Shown one piece after another: positions 1-9,155 of a stretch of 64,000 nucleotides of DNA. Under the pieces are notes generated by a model, which had not been told where the DNA came from, did not search any database, and saw nothing but the letters and a program-made list of their open reading frames with translations. Source of the stretch: Coriolopsis trogii (taxonomy: Eukaryota > Basidiomycota > Agaricomycetes > Polyporales > Polyporaceae). The stretch lies in contig JAHYIO010000036.1 in assembly GCA_020543525.1 (NCBI GenBank), positions 1 through 64,000 of the forward strand, given 5' to 3'. A program made the position numbers and the translations under genes. Position 1 is the stretch's first letter, and every line of letters starts with the position of its first letter.

Positions 1-35
1 CCCTAACCCTAACCCTAACCCTAACCCTAACCCTA
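1..35. repeat. Telomere repeat, left chromosome end
   Basis: Five perfect CCCTAA units are followed by a partial one, then degenerate variants (CCCTACACC, CACCTAA) up to about position 105. The C-rich strand reading 5' to 3' at the left edge is the orientation expected for a true left chromosome end with TTAGGG telomeres. The array is short, so the assembly probably stops inside the telomere. Confidence 0.95.
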
Positions 36-669
36 CACCTAATAGCTTCAACCCTACACCCAAAACAACCAACTAACCCTTCTTACAACACATAATCAAC
101 CCTACACTACCCTACTGCCTTAGCCAACACTCCACCAACCACAACCAAAACCTAGCAATGTTTAGATACCTCTCATCCTTGTTCTTACTCACCAACCATG
201 CTGCAAATGACGTATCATTTGCCCAACTTATCCCAAACTCCCTCTCAGCCAACCTACACCACTCATTGCAGTACTATGCCCAGTATACCATCAGCCCTAT
301 CATGTCCAGCCATGCCACCTTACAACTTGTTCCCTTGCCCTTCCCAGCATTCGTAGTCCATCGAGGTAGTCGAGAACTGTTGGACCACTTAGCACAAGCA
401 GGGCACCACCAGTCAAACCCGCTGTTCAAGTATATATGCTTTTGCCCATCAATGAACTTAATAAACAGGCTATGCCAACATTGATCCTTCGGACGCATCA
501 GCACCACCTTCAAAGTAGTCATGTGACATGGTGGGTGACTCAGTCTTGTGACCATACTCCCTTACTGCTAGCAAGTTTAGTCACATGACCTGGACAGCTG
601 GTCAGATCACATGCTCCAATCTACCAGACTCACCATGCCAGAATGCGATATTCCGGAGGTGACAAGGCA
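36..669. other. Subtelomeric non-coding stretch
   Basis: AC-rich, telomere-like degenerate sequence to about 150, then unique sequence. A 108-codon open frame at 158-484 has no recognisable domain and no gene-like context. I see no gene here. Confidence 0.6.
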
Positions 670-1350
670 GTTTCTATATGGGGACACATCATATAGACAC
701 AAAATGGGTACCGTTGGATTCGTCTGTTTTCTGGCTATACAAAGGACCCCTTGTCACCAAGGTTCTAACCAACGGTTGGCCCACAATCAGGCTCTCAATG
801 ACCTTGGTGACAGTCCCAGAACGCAAACTCTGCTTGTCACTTGGCCGTTTCTCCACGGAGACTCCATGGATTGCCACCATCTTACCCCCATCTTGTAGCC
901 CTGTGTCATAGCTCCCAGGGGACCCCTTGTCACCTGGGTTCCGACCAGAGGGGCAGCCACAATGAGCTTGTCACCACCCGGACCAACTCTGCCTTAGAAT
1001 CCAGTGACAACAGGTGACAAGCCATTTCTCAACGGAGACTCCATGGATTGTCCTGGTTCTACCCTCATTTTGTAGCCTTGTATCCTGGCTTTCATATGAC
1101 CCCTTGTCACCTGGGTTCTGCCCAGGGGTTGAGTCACAATGGGCTCCACACTGAGCTTGTCACCCGGTGCCAAAAGGCATTGAGGCTTGTCACCTGGCTA
1201 TATCTCCACGGGGACTGGGCGCACAGCCACAAAACCAACACTGTTGGATACTCCTGCTTCTTGGCTATAGAAAGGACCCCTTGTCACCAAGATTCCGAGC
1301 AACGGTTGGCCGGCTATGGCCCAAACTATTTTGTCACCTCTGAACCTTGG
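670..1350. repeat. Subtelomeric tandem satellite, ~177-bp unit, four copies
   Basis: The core ACCCCTTGTCACC recurs, with CCCCTTGTCAC starting at 747, 923, 1100 and 1277 (spacings 176, 177, 177). Each copy is preceded by a GGCTAT-like or GGCTTT-like segment and followed by a TTC.G...GGTTGG-like segment. CTCCACGG.GACT appears near 850, 1033 and 1205. Copies 1 and 4 resemble each other most (both have a CTATA.AAAGG lead-in), and copies 2 and 3 form a second subtype. This looks like a diverged higher-order tandem array. Open frames inside it are repeat by-products. Confidence 0.85.
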
Positions 1351-1381
1351 GGCAAAGTTCACGGCGCATAACACTAGGAAC

Positions 1382-1399
1382 GTGAAGAACGATCCTCAC
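1382..1399 (-). repeat. Inverted single copy of the 18-bp core found in the 85-bp repeat
   Basis: GTGAAGAACGATCCTCAC is the reverse complement, with one mismatch, of GTGAGGATTGTTCTTCAC, the core of the three tandem units at 2004-2207. The core is itself an imperfect palindrome (GTGA...TCAC ends). Nothing else between 1400 and 2000 is recognisable. Confidence 0.7.
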
Positions 1400-2003
1400 G
1401 AGGCTGCAGGAGGGGAGACGAGCCGAGCCGCGAGATGTCAGGAGTAGGCGTTGAGTATGAGTATGTTCAATCGAAGTCGCTTCGGTCCACATGGCGATCT
1501 GAGATGCCATCTTCCTCACGTGCTGCGGACTAATCTTATCTCATAGAAGTCTAATCGCCATCTCCACATGGAGATCTTCATTATCTTCTTCGCACAGCCA
1601 CCGGCATGGCAAAAGCCCAAAGGCCGACTTCCCGGCACAGCCACCCCCACCAAATAGCGCCAAACACAAGCTCGAAAATCGCTAAGTCCAACATCGTCGC
1701 TTCCACGTACCCGACATCTGTTCCGCATCCCTCATCCCTAGGTTTTGGAGGGTAAATCCTTCCATCTCCTTTCCCACTTCTCTACTCACTTCTGGCACCC
1801 CCCCTTGCTCTTTGGCTCTGATCATCATCCCACCATCTCCGACGGTTCGCCACGTAGTCACCCTCACGCGACAACCGACGTTTCACCCACCAACTCGCCC
1901 AGTCGATACGGCTCCGACCACCATCTATCAAGTATCCAGTCCGGAACTTCTGCGATCTTTGTCCAACAAGATCCCCGTCTCCCCTCTCCTTCCCCTTGCT
2001 TCC

Positions 2004-2207
2004 GGGTTCTGTGAGGATTGTTCTTCACACCTCCCGTCGACTCATACATCTCCCTCTCTCTCTCCCACCCACTGTGTGTTGTCATTTCGGGTTCTGTGAG
2101 GATTGTTCTTCACACCTCCCGTTGGCACCTACCTCTCTCCCTCTCTCGCATATCTCGCGTATCTCGAACCTCTGGGTTCTGTGTGGATTGTTCTTCACAC
2201 CTCCCGT
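2004..2207 (+). repeat. 85-bp tandem repeat, three units, upstream of the subtelomeric family gene
   Basis: A nearly invariant 34-bp block beginning GGGTTCTGTGAGGATTG and ending CACACCTCCCGT starts at 2004, 2089 and 2174, exactly 85 bp apart. The spacers are CT-rich and diverged. Unit 3 has GTGTGG in place of GTGAGG. The array ends about 155 bp before the start codon at 2364, so it lies in the promoter or 5' UTR. Conserved cores with free spacers suggest selection or recent homogenisation of a binding site. Confidence 0.85.
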
Positions 2208-2363
2208 CTCGCCCTCTGCCGATTTTCGCTGTTTGTACGTGCTTATCTCGCGATTCCATTGCCCATATGTCACATAGCTCACCTTGCTTGCACACAGGAT
2301 ATTCTGCTTGTGTCCTCGTCCGACTGTCCATTTCCCTCGCTTGCTCATCCGACCATTGAAAAT

Positions 2364-5300
2364 ATGGAGCTGTCTACTCTGTAAGTTGCGACACTTGTGA
2401 GAATATATATCCGCATGCTAAACTGTCCACAGGCAAAACTACCCGCTCAAGCGCCTCTTCTTCCAAGAGGACAACTCTATGTTCGTCCTTATCAACCCAT
2501 CCGAGATTGAGTCCTACCCCGGAATGATTCTCGAGTGCCCGTACGATGGTGGCGCATCAGGTCGGGACCTGCGCAAGGCCCTGTGGGTGAACAAGAAGTG
2601 CCCGGAGCTCGCATACATGCTCCGATCGTTTGACATCGAGAATCAATGGATGGCTCAGGTTGGCGTCAATGTCAAGAAGCTTGAGTTTGAGCGGTATGGG
2701 AATGGCATGCGCATGAAGAAAGACATGCTCGACAACTGGGACCGCGTCGAGAAGGCTCTCCTTTGGCTCAGCGAGACTCTTTTCGCAGCCCTCCCGCCGT
2801 CCCCTGCCTCGAAATTCCCTCTCGATCCTTTCTGGCCCCTCCCCAGAGAGTACAAGTATCAATGGATCCATCCTCACGAGACGGCCGCGCGCATTGCAGC
2901 TGTGCGCGCGCGAGACGCCATGGGTGTGCTTGCAGCTCGGTGCACCCTCGCGATTGCCCTGACGAAAACCCTCCTCCCTCCTCCGCCTGCCCACTATCCT
3001 CCCTCCTGGGTACAAATCATCATGCCCAAGGTATCCGGCAACTGGCTCACCATTTTCCAGAACAGTTTCATCCCCGACCTATCTCCCGGCATCCGCGTTG
3101 GTGCATATTGCTCCATCACGAAAGACGAGCGCCGGTTGTGCTGGATCGACCACCTCCCCGTGATGGCTGCTGTCGGCCTCCCCATCTACATCGAGGTCCC
3201 CCGTTCCGAGCAATTGTTTGAGACACTATTGGATCAGCCCTGGTTCCAGAGTATCTGTAGCTCTGGCCAGCAACACTACATACCTGCTCCTCGTCGTTTA
3301 CCAAATGTCGACCCCGCCAAGGTCGCTGCCAATTCTGTGTATGGCTTGGCTCGCACGTTCCGCTGGGACCGGTTAAAACCCAGGTTCGATTTCCAACTGG
3401 CAGTTCCCCAGAGCAGTGAAGGCCCTTTGCCAGTCCCAGGCGACGCTCCACCCGCTCAAGATGCACCAGCAGTCGCGGACATCCCGCACGGCAAAGGACA
3501 ACGGCCGGGGGAATCCTATGCGGAATTCTTCAAGCGACGAGAGGAAAGGGCAAAGGACATCATGGCGCAAGAGTCGGACACGGCGCGGGCTGCCCGCCTC
3601 GAGCAGGAGCAGGCGAACGCTGCGTTCAAATATCCCCCCCATAAAATTCCCATCTTCCTTTGGGTAGAAGTCGGCGAGATCGACCCGAACGTCAACCCGG
3701 ACTTCCTTGAAAAGGATTATCGCCAACTTGTCGGGAGGCGCAAGCGAGAAGAAATCTGGCCAGTATACTGTCAAACAGAAACGCTACGACTCTTTCCACA
3801 ACGAGTGGGATATCTGTCCGAAGTTGTGCCCTGATGACGAGCTATCCGACGACCACTCCGACGACGAGTTCTACGCCCCGTTGACCTTCGCACCCCTGGC
3901 CCAGCCGCTCATGAATGGTCCTCCAACCGCGACCTCTTTTGTTCACCCGACGGCTCCGCCTGTGCCTTCGTCATCTCACGCTGAGCAGCCACTTCCATCC
4001 AACTCCAAGTCGAGAGCTGAGGGGAAGTCGTCGGGAGACATGTCTGCGCCCTCGTCGGTACCTGTCGCGGAGGCCACGGAGGAAGGGGAAATCCCTACCT
4101 TCCTCATGGCATCATTTGGCTATGACTTGAGCAAGTTCAGTCAGGCCGACACCGTCAACTTCCTCCCGAAGTTCGATTCCGCGTCCGAGCTCTTCTGTCA
4201 GCGCTATGGAGTGCTCCCTCTCGAGAATCCACCGGCTGAGTGGTTTGAAAACGACTACACCACCGAGCTCCTCCGCAAATCCATTGGGTACCTCCGCTCG
4301 GACCGAGAAGATGGTGGTGTTTTTGCGGTCAATGAGGCGTACATGATCTGCTTTGGAGCCTTCATCGACGGTCTCCTCAAGAAGCCTCCCGCAATCCCCC
4401 CTGCTGTCTGGGACCTCCATCCAGACAACGAACAGAACATCCTGCGCGCCGGGCTTATACATCCTTCCCTGCAAGTTACCAGGAGAGAACTGTCGAGGAA
4501 TTCGTGGTACTTCCTACGCTACACCAACGACGAGGTCCTGCAACTGGACTGGGAGCTCATAGTTCCTCATGCGGCCACCGTGGTCACCCTCCTCCGTGTG
4601 CATAACATCGACAACCGCCAAGAAGCCGCAGAGTACCTCGTCAGCAGAGGTATTCCGTTCCGAACAATCTATCAGCCCGATCACAGGACACCGATGAACC
4701 TCAGGCCCGCCCCCCCAGTGACACTTGGATGGCGCGCAGACAGCATGTCTCTCAATGCGTACGACTACACGTTATACGAGAGGCGGGTTTACAACCTCCT
4801 TTCGGGTCCGAAAGGACGTGCTGCTTTGCTCCGGGGAGGCATTGTCTGGAGGATAGCGATGGAAGTCATGCATGGCGGGCTGGTTGACGCAGCGGTCGAT
4901 GGGCCTTTGCAGGACGTCTTTGTGTATGGCGAGATGTTCCGCCCAAACAAAGGCGATGATTGGTACGACGATGGGCTCACCGCAGACAAGATTTCTCTCA
5001 TTTGCGGTGTCTACAAAGTCTGTTCCAGTACGTATCCTTTCCTTCATTCATTCACTATCGCTAACGAAACGAATGTTCTCCTCTTATGTAGATGCCCACA
5101 ACACGCAGACGTCGGATATGTTGTGGTGGCCCCAACCTCACTATTGGGACCGCGGCACATACAACAACGGGTTCTGGAGTCCCTGGGCCGAAGGCTGGTT
5201 CCTCGCGCGATTGAGCTCCATTCGCAGCAACGAGGCCAAACTGTACGGGTCAAAGCTATGGGGAAAAAACCTCAAGTCCGCCAAGATTGCAGGTCAGGTC

Positions 5301-5369
5301 CGGGATGCGGTGGAGGACGCTAGCGTGCAGTTCCTGACCGACCAACTCCGTGTCTTTGTGGTTGAATAG
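2364..5369 (+). CDS. Large subtelomeric family protein of unknown function (one frameshift)
   Basis: The model has exon 1 at 2364-2380, exon 2 at 2433-5027 and exon 3 at 5092-5369, about 963 codons. The start is supported by the GTAAGT...CACAG intron, which joins MELSTL to QNYPLKRLFF. The reading frame changes from frame 1 to frame 2 near 3765-3775. Before it the protein reads REEIWPVY and after it TVKQKRYDSFHNEWDIC, so the two parts abut with one extra or two missing bases. A 34-nt GT-AG intron (3730-3763) would also restore frame but is very short. The protein has an EFFKRREERAKDIMAQES-like charged helix, a proline/serine-rich linker with an acidic stretch, and a Trp-rich C-terminus (MLWWPQPHYWDRG, GFWSPWAEGWF). 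I recall this architecture as a large Agaricomycete family without known function. Catalytic motifs are not evident. It is either a young pseudogene or a sequence error. Confidence 0.75.
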
Positions 5370-6231
5370 GTGAGGTGCTTTGCCTATGTGTTACCATTTC
5401 TCCATACATTCAGACTGATGATTGTTTCCTCGTTGCTCTATTATATCTTCAGCTAAGCATCAAGCGCCGTGCAGAGGTTGCATCTCGTGCTCGTGATATT
5501 GTACACTCGGACATGTATTCTCGAACATAATGTATCATAGAATGTCTCTCGACAGATTCAATTTGTGTGCTATATCGACAATGGCATCCTCAACACACCA
5601 CGCTCGATGCTGCTCTGGGTTGCCTCACCTGAAATGCGGAACACCCACCAGCGGCGTCCAAGACGCCGCAGGTCCTGCATGTGTGCACATTGGATGCAAG
5701 GGTGCAAGTACCACTCCCAGAGGTGACGCGCAGAGTGCGTCTAGGACGCCGCGTGCCTCGCATGGAGCGAGGACGTGGGGGAGCCATGGCGGATGTGCCC
5801 GAGGGAGTAGAAGCGAAGCGCGGTGAGGGGCGTCTTGGACGCCCGGTTCAAAATGGTGTGATTCACACACATGCAATCCAAGCACACTGCCCGATCGAGT
5901 CTTACGACCAACTGAGTCCTACAGTCTGGGATCCCGTGTGCAGGCCCGCGGTGCAGGGCGTCCAGGACTCCCGCATCTCTGTGTGTTCCGCATTTCTCGG
6001 ACCCCCGCGTGCCGGCCCGCGCTGCAGGGCGTCCCGGACTCCTGGATCTCTGCGTGATAAGATTGAGCAACTAGATAAGCGCGACCATGTCCCAGATAAG
6101 ATAACTACAGTGTTAGAACCGCTGCATTAAGACATAAGAACACACTGATTACAATGTCACTCTATACAAGTAAGAAACAATAATCCTGCCATATTACTAT
6201 ATGAGTTACCTTTCAATGGTGTGATTTGATA
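5370..6231. other. Intergenic region with a 71-bp duplication and GGCGTC/GACGCC hairpins
   Basis: Two copies of a block beginning GGCCCGCG.TGCAGGGCGTC, each about 48 bp, occur at about 5938-5985 and 6009-6056, 71 bp apart. Short perfect hairpins GCGGCGTC-CAA-GACGCCGC (5651-5669) and GGGCGTC-TTG-GACGCCC (5828-5844) share one stem. No convincing gene is present. Confidence 0.6.
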
Positions 6232-6372
6232 TGGCCGCTGCTTAAAAGTCTAAGTTTGGCATTCACAGTATGGCAGAATATCTATACACCAAAGCATGCA
6301 AGTTGCATGCTTTGGTGTATAGATATTCTGCCATACTGAGAATGCCAAACTTGGACTTTTAAGCAGCGGCCA
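6232..6372. mobile_element. 141-bp fold-back (MITE-like) inverted repeat
   Basis: This is an almost perfect palindrome centred on 6302. The left arm starts TGGCCGCTGCTTAAAAGTC at 6232 and the right arm ends GACTTTTAAGCAGCGGCCA at 6372, with 70-bp arms, one unpaired centre base and only a few mismatches. It could be a solo fold-back transposon or hairpin DNA from a TIR element. I could not identify a clear target-site duplication. A 17-bp piece of the arm, CACAGTATGGCAGAATA (6264-6280), recurs exactly at 28933-28949. Confidence 0.7.
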
Positions 6373-6650
6373 CGATCAGAGTGCAATGGGGGATTTATTG
6401 TATGCTGTTTGCCTATAACTGCTATTTCAATTCACTAACCAGAATAAAATCCCAGTCCAGTATATAGATGAACCTAGTGTATTTGAGTATATAGACATAG
6501 TAAATCAGTATAAGTTGAGAATATATGCCTGTTTGCTATAGAGTGTAGATATGATGCTGCGTGAGATATTTTAATCTACATGAGTTGGTACCCATGGCTG
6601 TCTGTAGTATCTGTGTGACATACGTGGGACGGGGGTGGGAAAGTCTTATT

Positions 6651-6691
6651 TAAACCCTAAATTAGGGTTGTAAGACCCTACCCTAGGGTCT
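6651..6691. repeat. Telomere-like palindromes at the retroelement truncation point
   Basis: AACCCTAAATTAGGGTT and then AGACCCTACCCTAGGGTCT lie back to back. Both are palindromes with a CCCTA/TAGGG core identical to the telomere unit. They sit just before the point where coding similarity to the chromovirus begins. Confidence 0.6.
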
Positions 6692-6699
6692 AATCTCAA

Positions 6700-7635
6700 C
6701 CCAGGGACCCTCAGAATCTCTCATAACCCCGCCTTTGATCCCCAGCTCTCCGACCACTCCTCTGTCCCTGCCGCTGCCGATATTGCTGTGCGTCTAGCAC
6801 GTCTTCATGATGAGCTGCGCCTGCAGTTGAAGTCTGCACAGGATCGACAATCCATCTACTACAACCGTCGCATCTCAGACAGTCCGTCGTACAAGCCTGG
6901 CCAGCTTGTGTGGTTGCTTCGACGCCACATCAAGACGACTCAACCATCCGACAAGCTCGATCATCGACGCCTCGGTCCCTTTCCCATTGAATGTGCTATA
7001 TCCCCCTTAGCTTACAAACTCACCCTTCCTTCCTATCTTTCTCGTCTTCATCCTGTCTTCCACGTCTCCCTCCTCGAACCTTATCATGATCTGTCCCCTC
7101 TTCATCCTGCTCCTTCTTCTATTCCCTTCGAAATCGCTCCGGACGAAAACCCCTCTCCTCCTATTGCATCCATCCTCGACTGTCGAAAGATCGGACAGCG
7201 TTACGAGTACCTTGTGCATTGGAAGAACCTCTCGACTGATGAGAACTCTTGGGTTCCCCTCTCCGACATTCCTACCTCCGACAACGAACTGCTCGAACGG
7301 TTCCATCGTCGACACACTTGTTCTCCACATCCCCCATGTTCTATATTTGAGTGCCGCGCGCTCGTACCGTCTACTACTGACACTGTTTCTACCCCTTCTG
7401 CTCCACAGGCCCCATCTGCTCCTCCCGCGTCACCTGCCCCCGAACCCTAACCCGCTGCCTCCGCGCTGTCCTCCGCACCTGCCCCTCGTGCTCCTCCTGC
7501 CATCCCGCATGCCGCTCCACGTCCTCCGTCACCCGCACCTGTCCGCGTCAACCCCCAAGTGGAGTACACTCCACCCACGCAGACTATGCTCCGTTCCAGA
7601 CGAGTCTCGCATCCGCGGCCTCGTGCAGATGCATA
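6700..7635 (+). pseudogene. Chromovirus pol C-terminus: integrase GPY/F module and chromodomain
   Basis: An open frame enters from about 6700 without a start codon. It shows the integrase tail (QDRQSIYYNRR then SYKPGQLVWL), the GPY/F-like segment (RRLGPFPIE, LHPVFHVSLLEPY) and a chromodomain (RYEYLVHWKNLSTDENSWVP). After a proline-rich linker, a TAA stop at 7448-7450 interrupts the frame. The same frame then continues to a plausible original end (YTPPTQTMLRSRRVS, stop at 7633-7635). The TAA is thus probably an acquired nonsense mutation. Truncation plus an internal stop mark this as dead. Confidence 0.85.
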
Positions 7636-7753
7636 GCGGCTTGAATGGCTGTTGGCCAAGAGCTACGCGCGCGAGGCTCGCACGTTGTGAACTTGATGGC
7701 CCGTTGCGGGAATCTTGTTCGCTTCATCGCGCTCTCCCTTGAGGAGGAGGTAG

Positions 7754-8049
7754 TGTAACGGCCCTGCCGTTACACGAGCCTCATGGTCTCTCGTAGCTAC
7801 CCGATTCGTGATGTATTCCCTTTCTAGTAGATCGCGACGTCGCGCACGGACGTCCCCCGACTCCCTTTGTACCTGTTTACCCCGCTCGTAGCTGCCACCA
7901 TTGATACCGCGCTCGTATATAGTCCTGTACGCGTGCTCTCGCGCCCCTTGCGGAATCAACACCAGTTCCGGGCCCCCTGCCCTCTCTCTCTCTCTCTCTC
8001 TGTGTCTCTGCTCAGTCTCCCGCCCTCGGTCCCCGACGCACCCGTTACA
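7754..8049 (+). repeat. 3' long terminal repeat of the chromovirus
   Basis: The LTR is 296 bp, starting TGTAACGG and ending CCGTTACA, an 8-bp perfect terminal inverted repeat with the canonical TG...CA ends. It directly follows the purine tract. A TATA-like CGTATATAG lies near 7914 and a CT microsatellite near 7982-8003. No second copy was seen in the window. Confidence 0.85.
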
Positions 8050-8744
8050 AGGAAGCGATGGCATACAAGAATGATTGGAGACGTTTTGCGACTGAAATGG
8101 GGAGGAACAGCGTCCGAGGGGTGTTGTGTTGGTGACCTTACGCAGGGCATCTACGGAGGTCTTAATGGGGGTCTGATGGTCCTTACTCTTTTAGTCCTTA
8201 CAGCGTCTTATGGGTACTTATCGGTCCTTACGCTCCTTAGTAAGGACCGATAAGTACTTTGCAGGTTTTACTGATGTTCCCGGGTTCCGAGCGTACCTCA
8301 TCTTGTTGCAACTTCACTGGGGAGTGCGGAAGAGAGAAAGGAATTGTTATTGTAGCCCATAAGGGGTGCTACTTATATATGCATATACATCGATAATTCT
8401 AGACATAAGTGGAGTAACTAGGTAATTGCTTAGTCATCCTAAGCCATAGTAAATGCTAGATTGCCAAGAATTCCAACACATCTTTCACTTCACAAATTTA
8501 CTCACATTCAGACAGGGTTCCAGGTATTACATGAGTAGCAGGCAGTAGGTATAGATGGTGCGGAATGTAGTCCAGCGTAGATGACCTTCATGGAGGTAGC
8601 GCGAGAGACGACGAGAGGGATCTACCTTGATTTGGCATCTAGATTCGTGAGGATGGTGTACGTAAGCTAGATGGAAAGCCTGAAGGTGGTCGTGATATGT
8701 AGTGTCTGTCCCTCTCCTCGTCGTCGCCTCCAGTGCCAGCAGCC
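8050..8744. other. Intergenic region containing a strong hairpin
   Basis: Apart from the hairpin at 8214-8257 and several CCTTAC or GTCCTTA repeats just before it (8178-8202), I see nothing recognisable. The sequence turns AT-rich between 8340 and 8560. Confidence 0.5.
8214..8257. repeat. Perfect 18-bp stem hairpin
   Basis: GTACTTATCGGTCCTTAC (8214-8231) is exactly complementary to GTAAGGACCGATAAGTAC (8240-8257) across an 8-base loop. There is no U tract, so it is not a simple terminator. It may be a fold-back relic. Confidence 0.75.
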
Positions 8745-9155
8745 ATGCACCGTCTCTTCAACGAGGCCAGGGCCTCCTTTATCAAGCGCATCGACATCAC
8801 AGAATCTGCCGCCAGATTGGGACCCTTGTAAGGGACACGAGATTGGGTAGCGCTTGCGGACCTAGCCTATTCCTGTCGTAATCTCATTACATATTGTCCA
8901 ATAACTGCACTTATTTCCAGCTTATGGGAAGTTAGACTCAACATTCTATTGCATTGGAATCACATTGCGCTCCTTGCGTTCGTCTTGCGACTGTCTTCCC
9001 TCCGCCACCATGTCGCGACATTTTGGGTGCCGTCAAACGCAGTCGTGAGAACAACTATACAGTTGTGGCTGAAGCCCCTCGAGACTCGCCTCCAAGCTCG
9101 CTGGCAGATCATGCCCCTCTCCTCCTCTTTGTCCACGAAGAGCGCAATACGTTGA
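8745..9155 (+). CDS. Possible short spliced gene, function unknown
   Basis: An ATG at 8745 opens a 27-codon exon ending at 8827 with a GTAAGG donor. A TTATTTCCAG acceptor at 8920 keeps the frame and leads into a hydrophobic stretch (LLHWNHIALLAFVLRL) that stops at 9155. Overlapping long frames continue to about 9606 in the other two frames, so further introns or decay are possible. I do not recognise the product. Support is limited to splice-site quality and hydrophobic character. Confidence 0.25.

Larger units (their letters stand above)
6700..8049 (+). mobile_element. 5'-truncated Ty3/gypsy chromovirus with 3' LTR
   Basis: The remnant consists of the 3' end of pol (integrase tail and chromodomain), a purine-rich tract GAGGAGGAGGTAG at 7741-7753 and a 296-bp LTR. 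The 5' LTR, gag, protease, reverse transcriptase, RNase H and integrase core are absent. The element therefore cannot move on its own. The left breakpoint abuts telomere-like palindromes. Confidence 0.85.

Noticed and set aside
158..484. 108-codon frame next to the telomere
   Set aside because: No domain, no splice context, and a similar-length frame on the opposite strand; consistent with chance.
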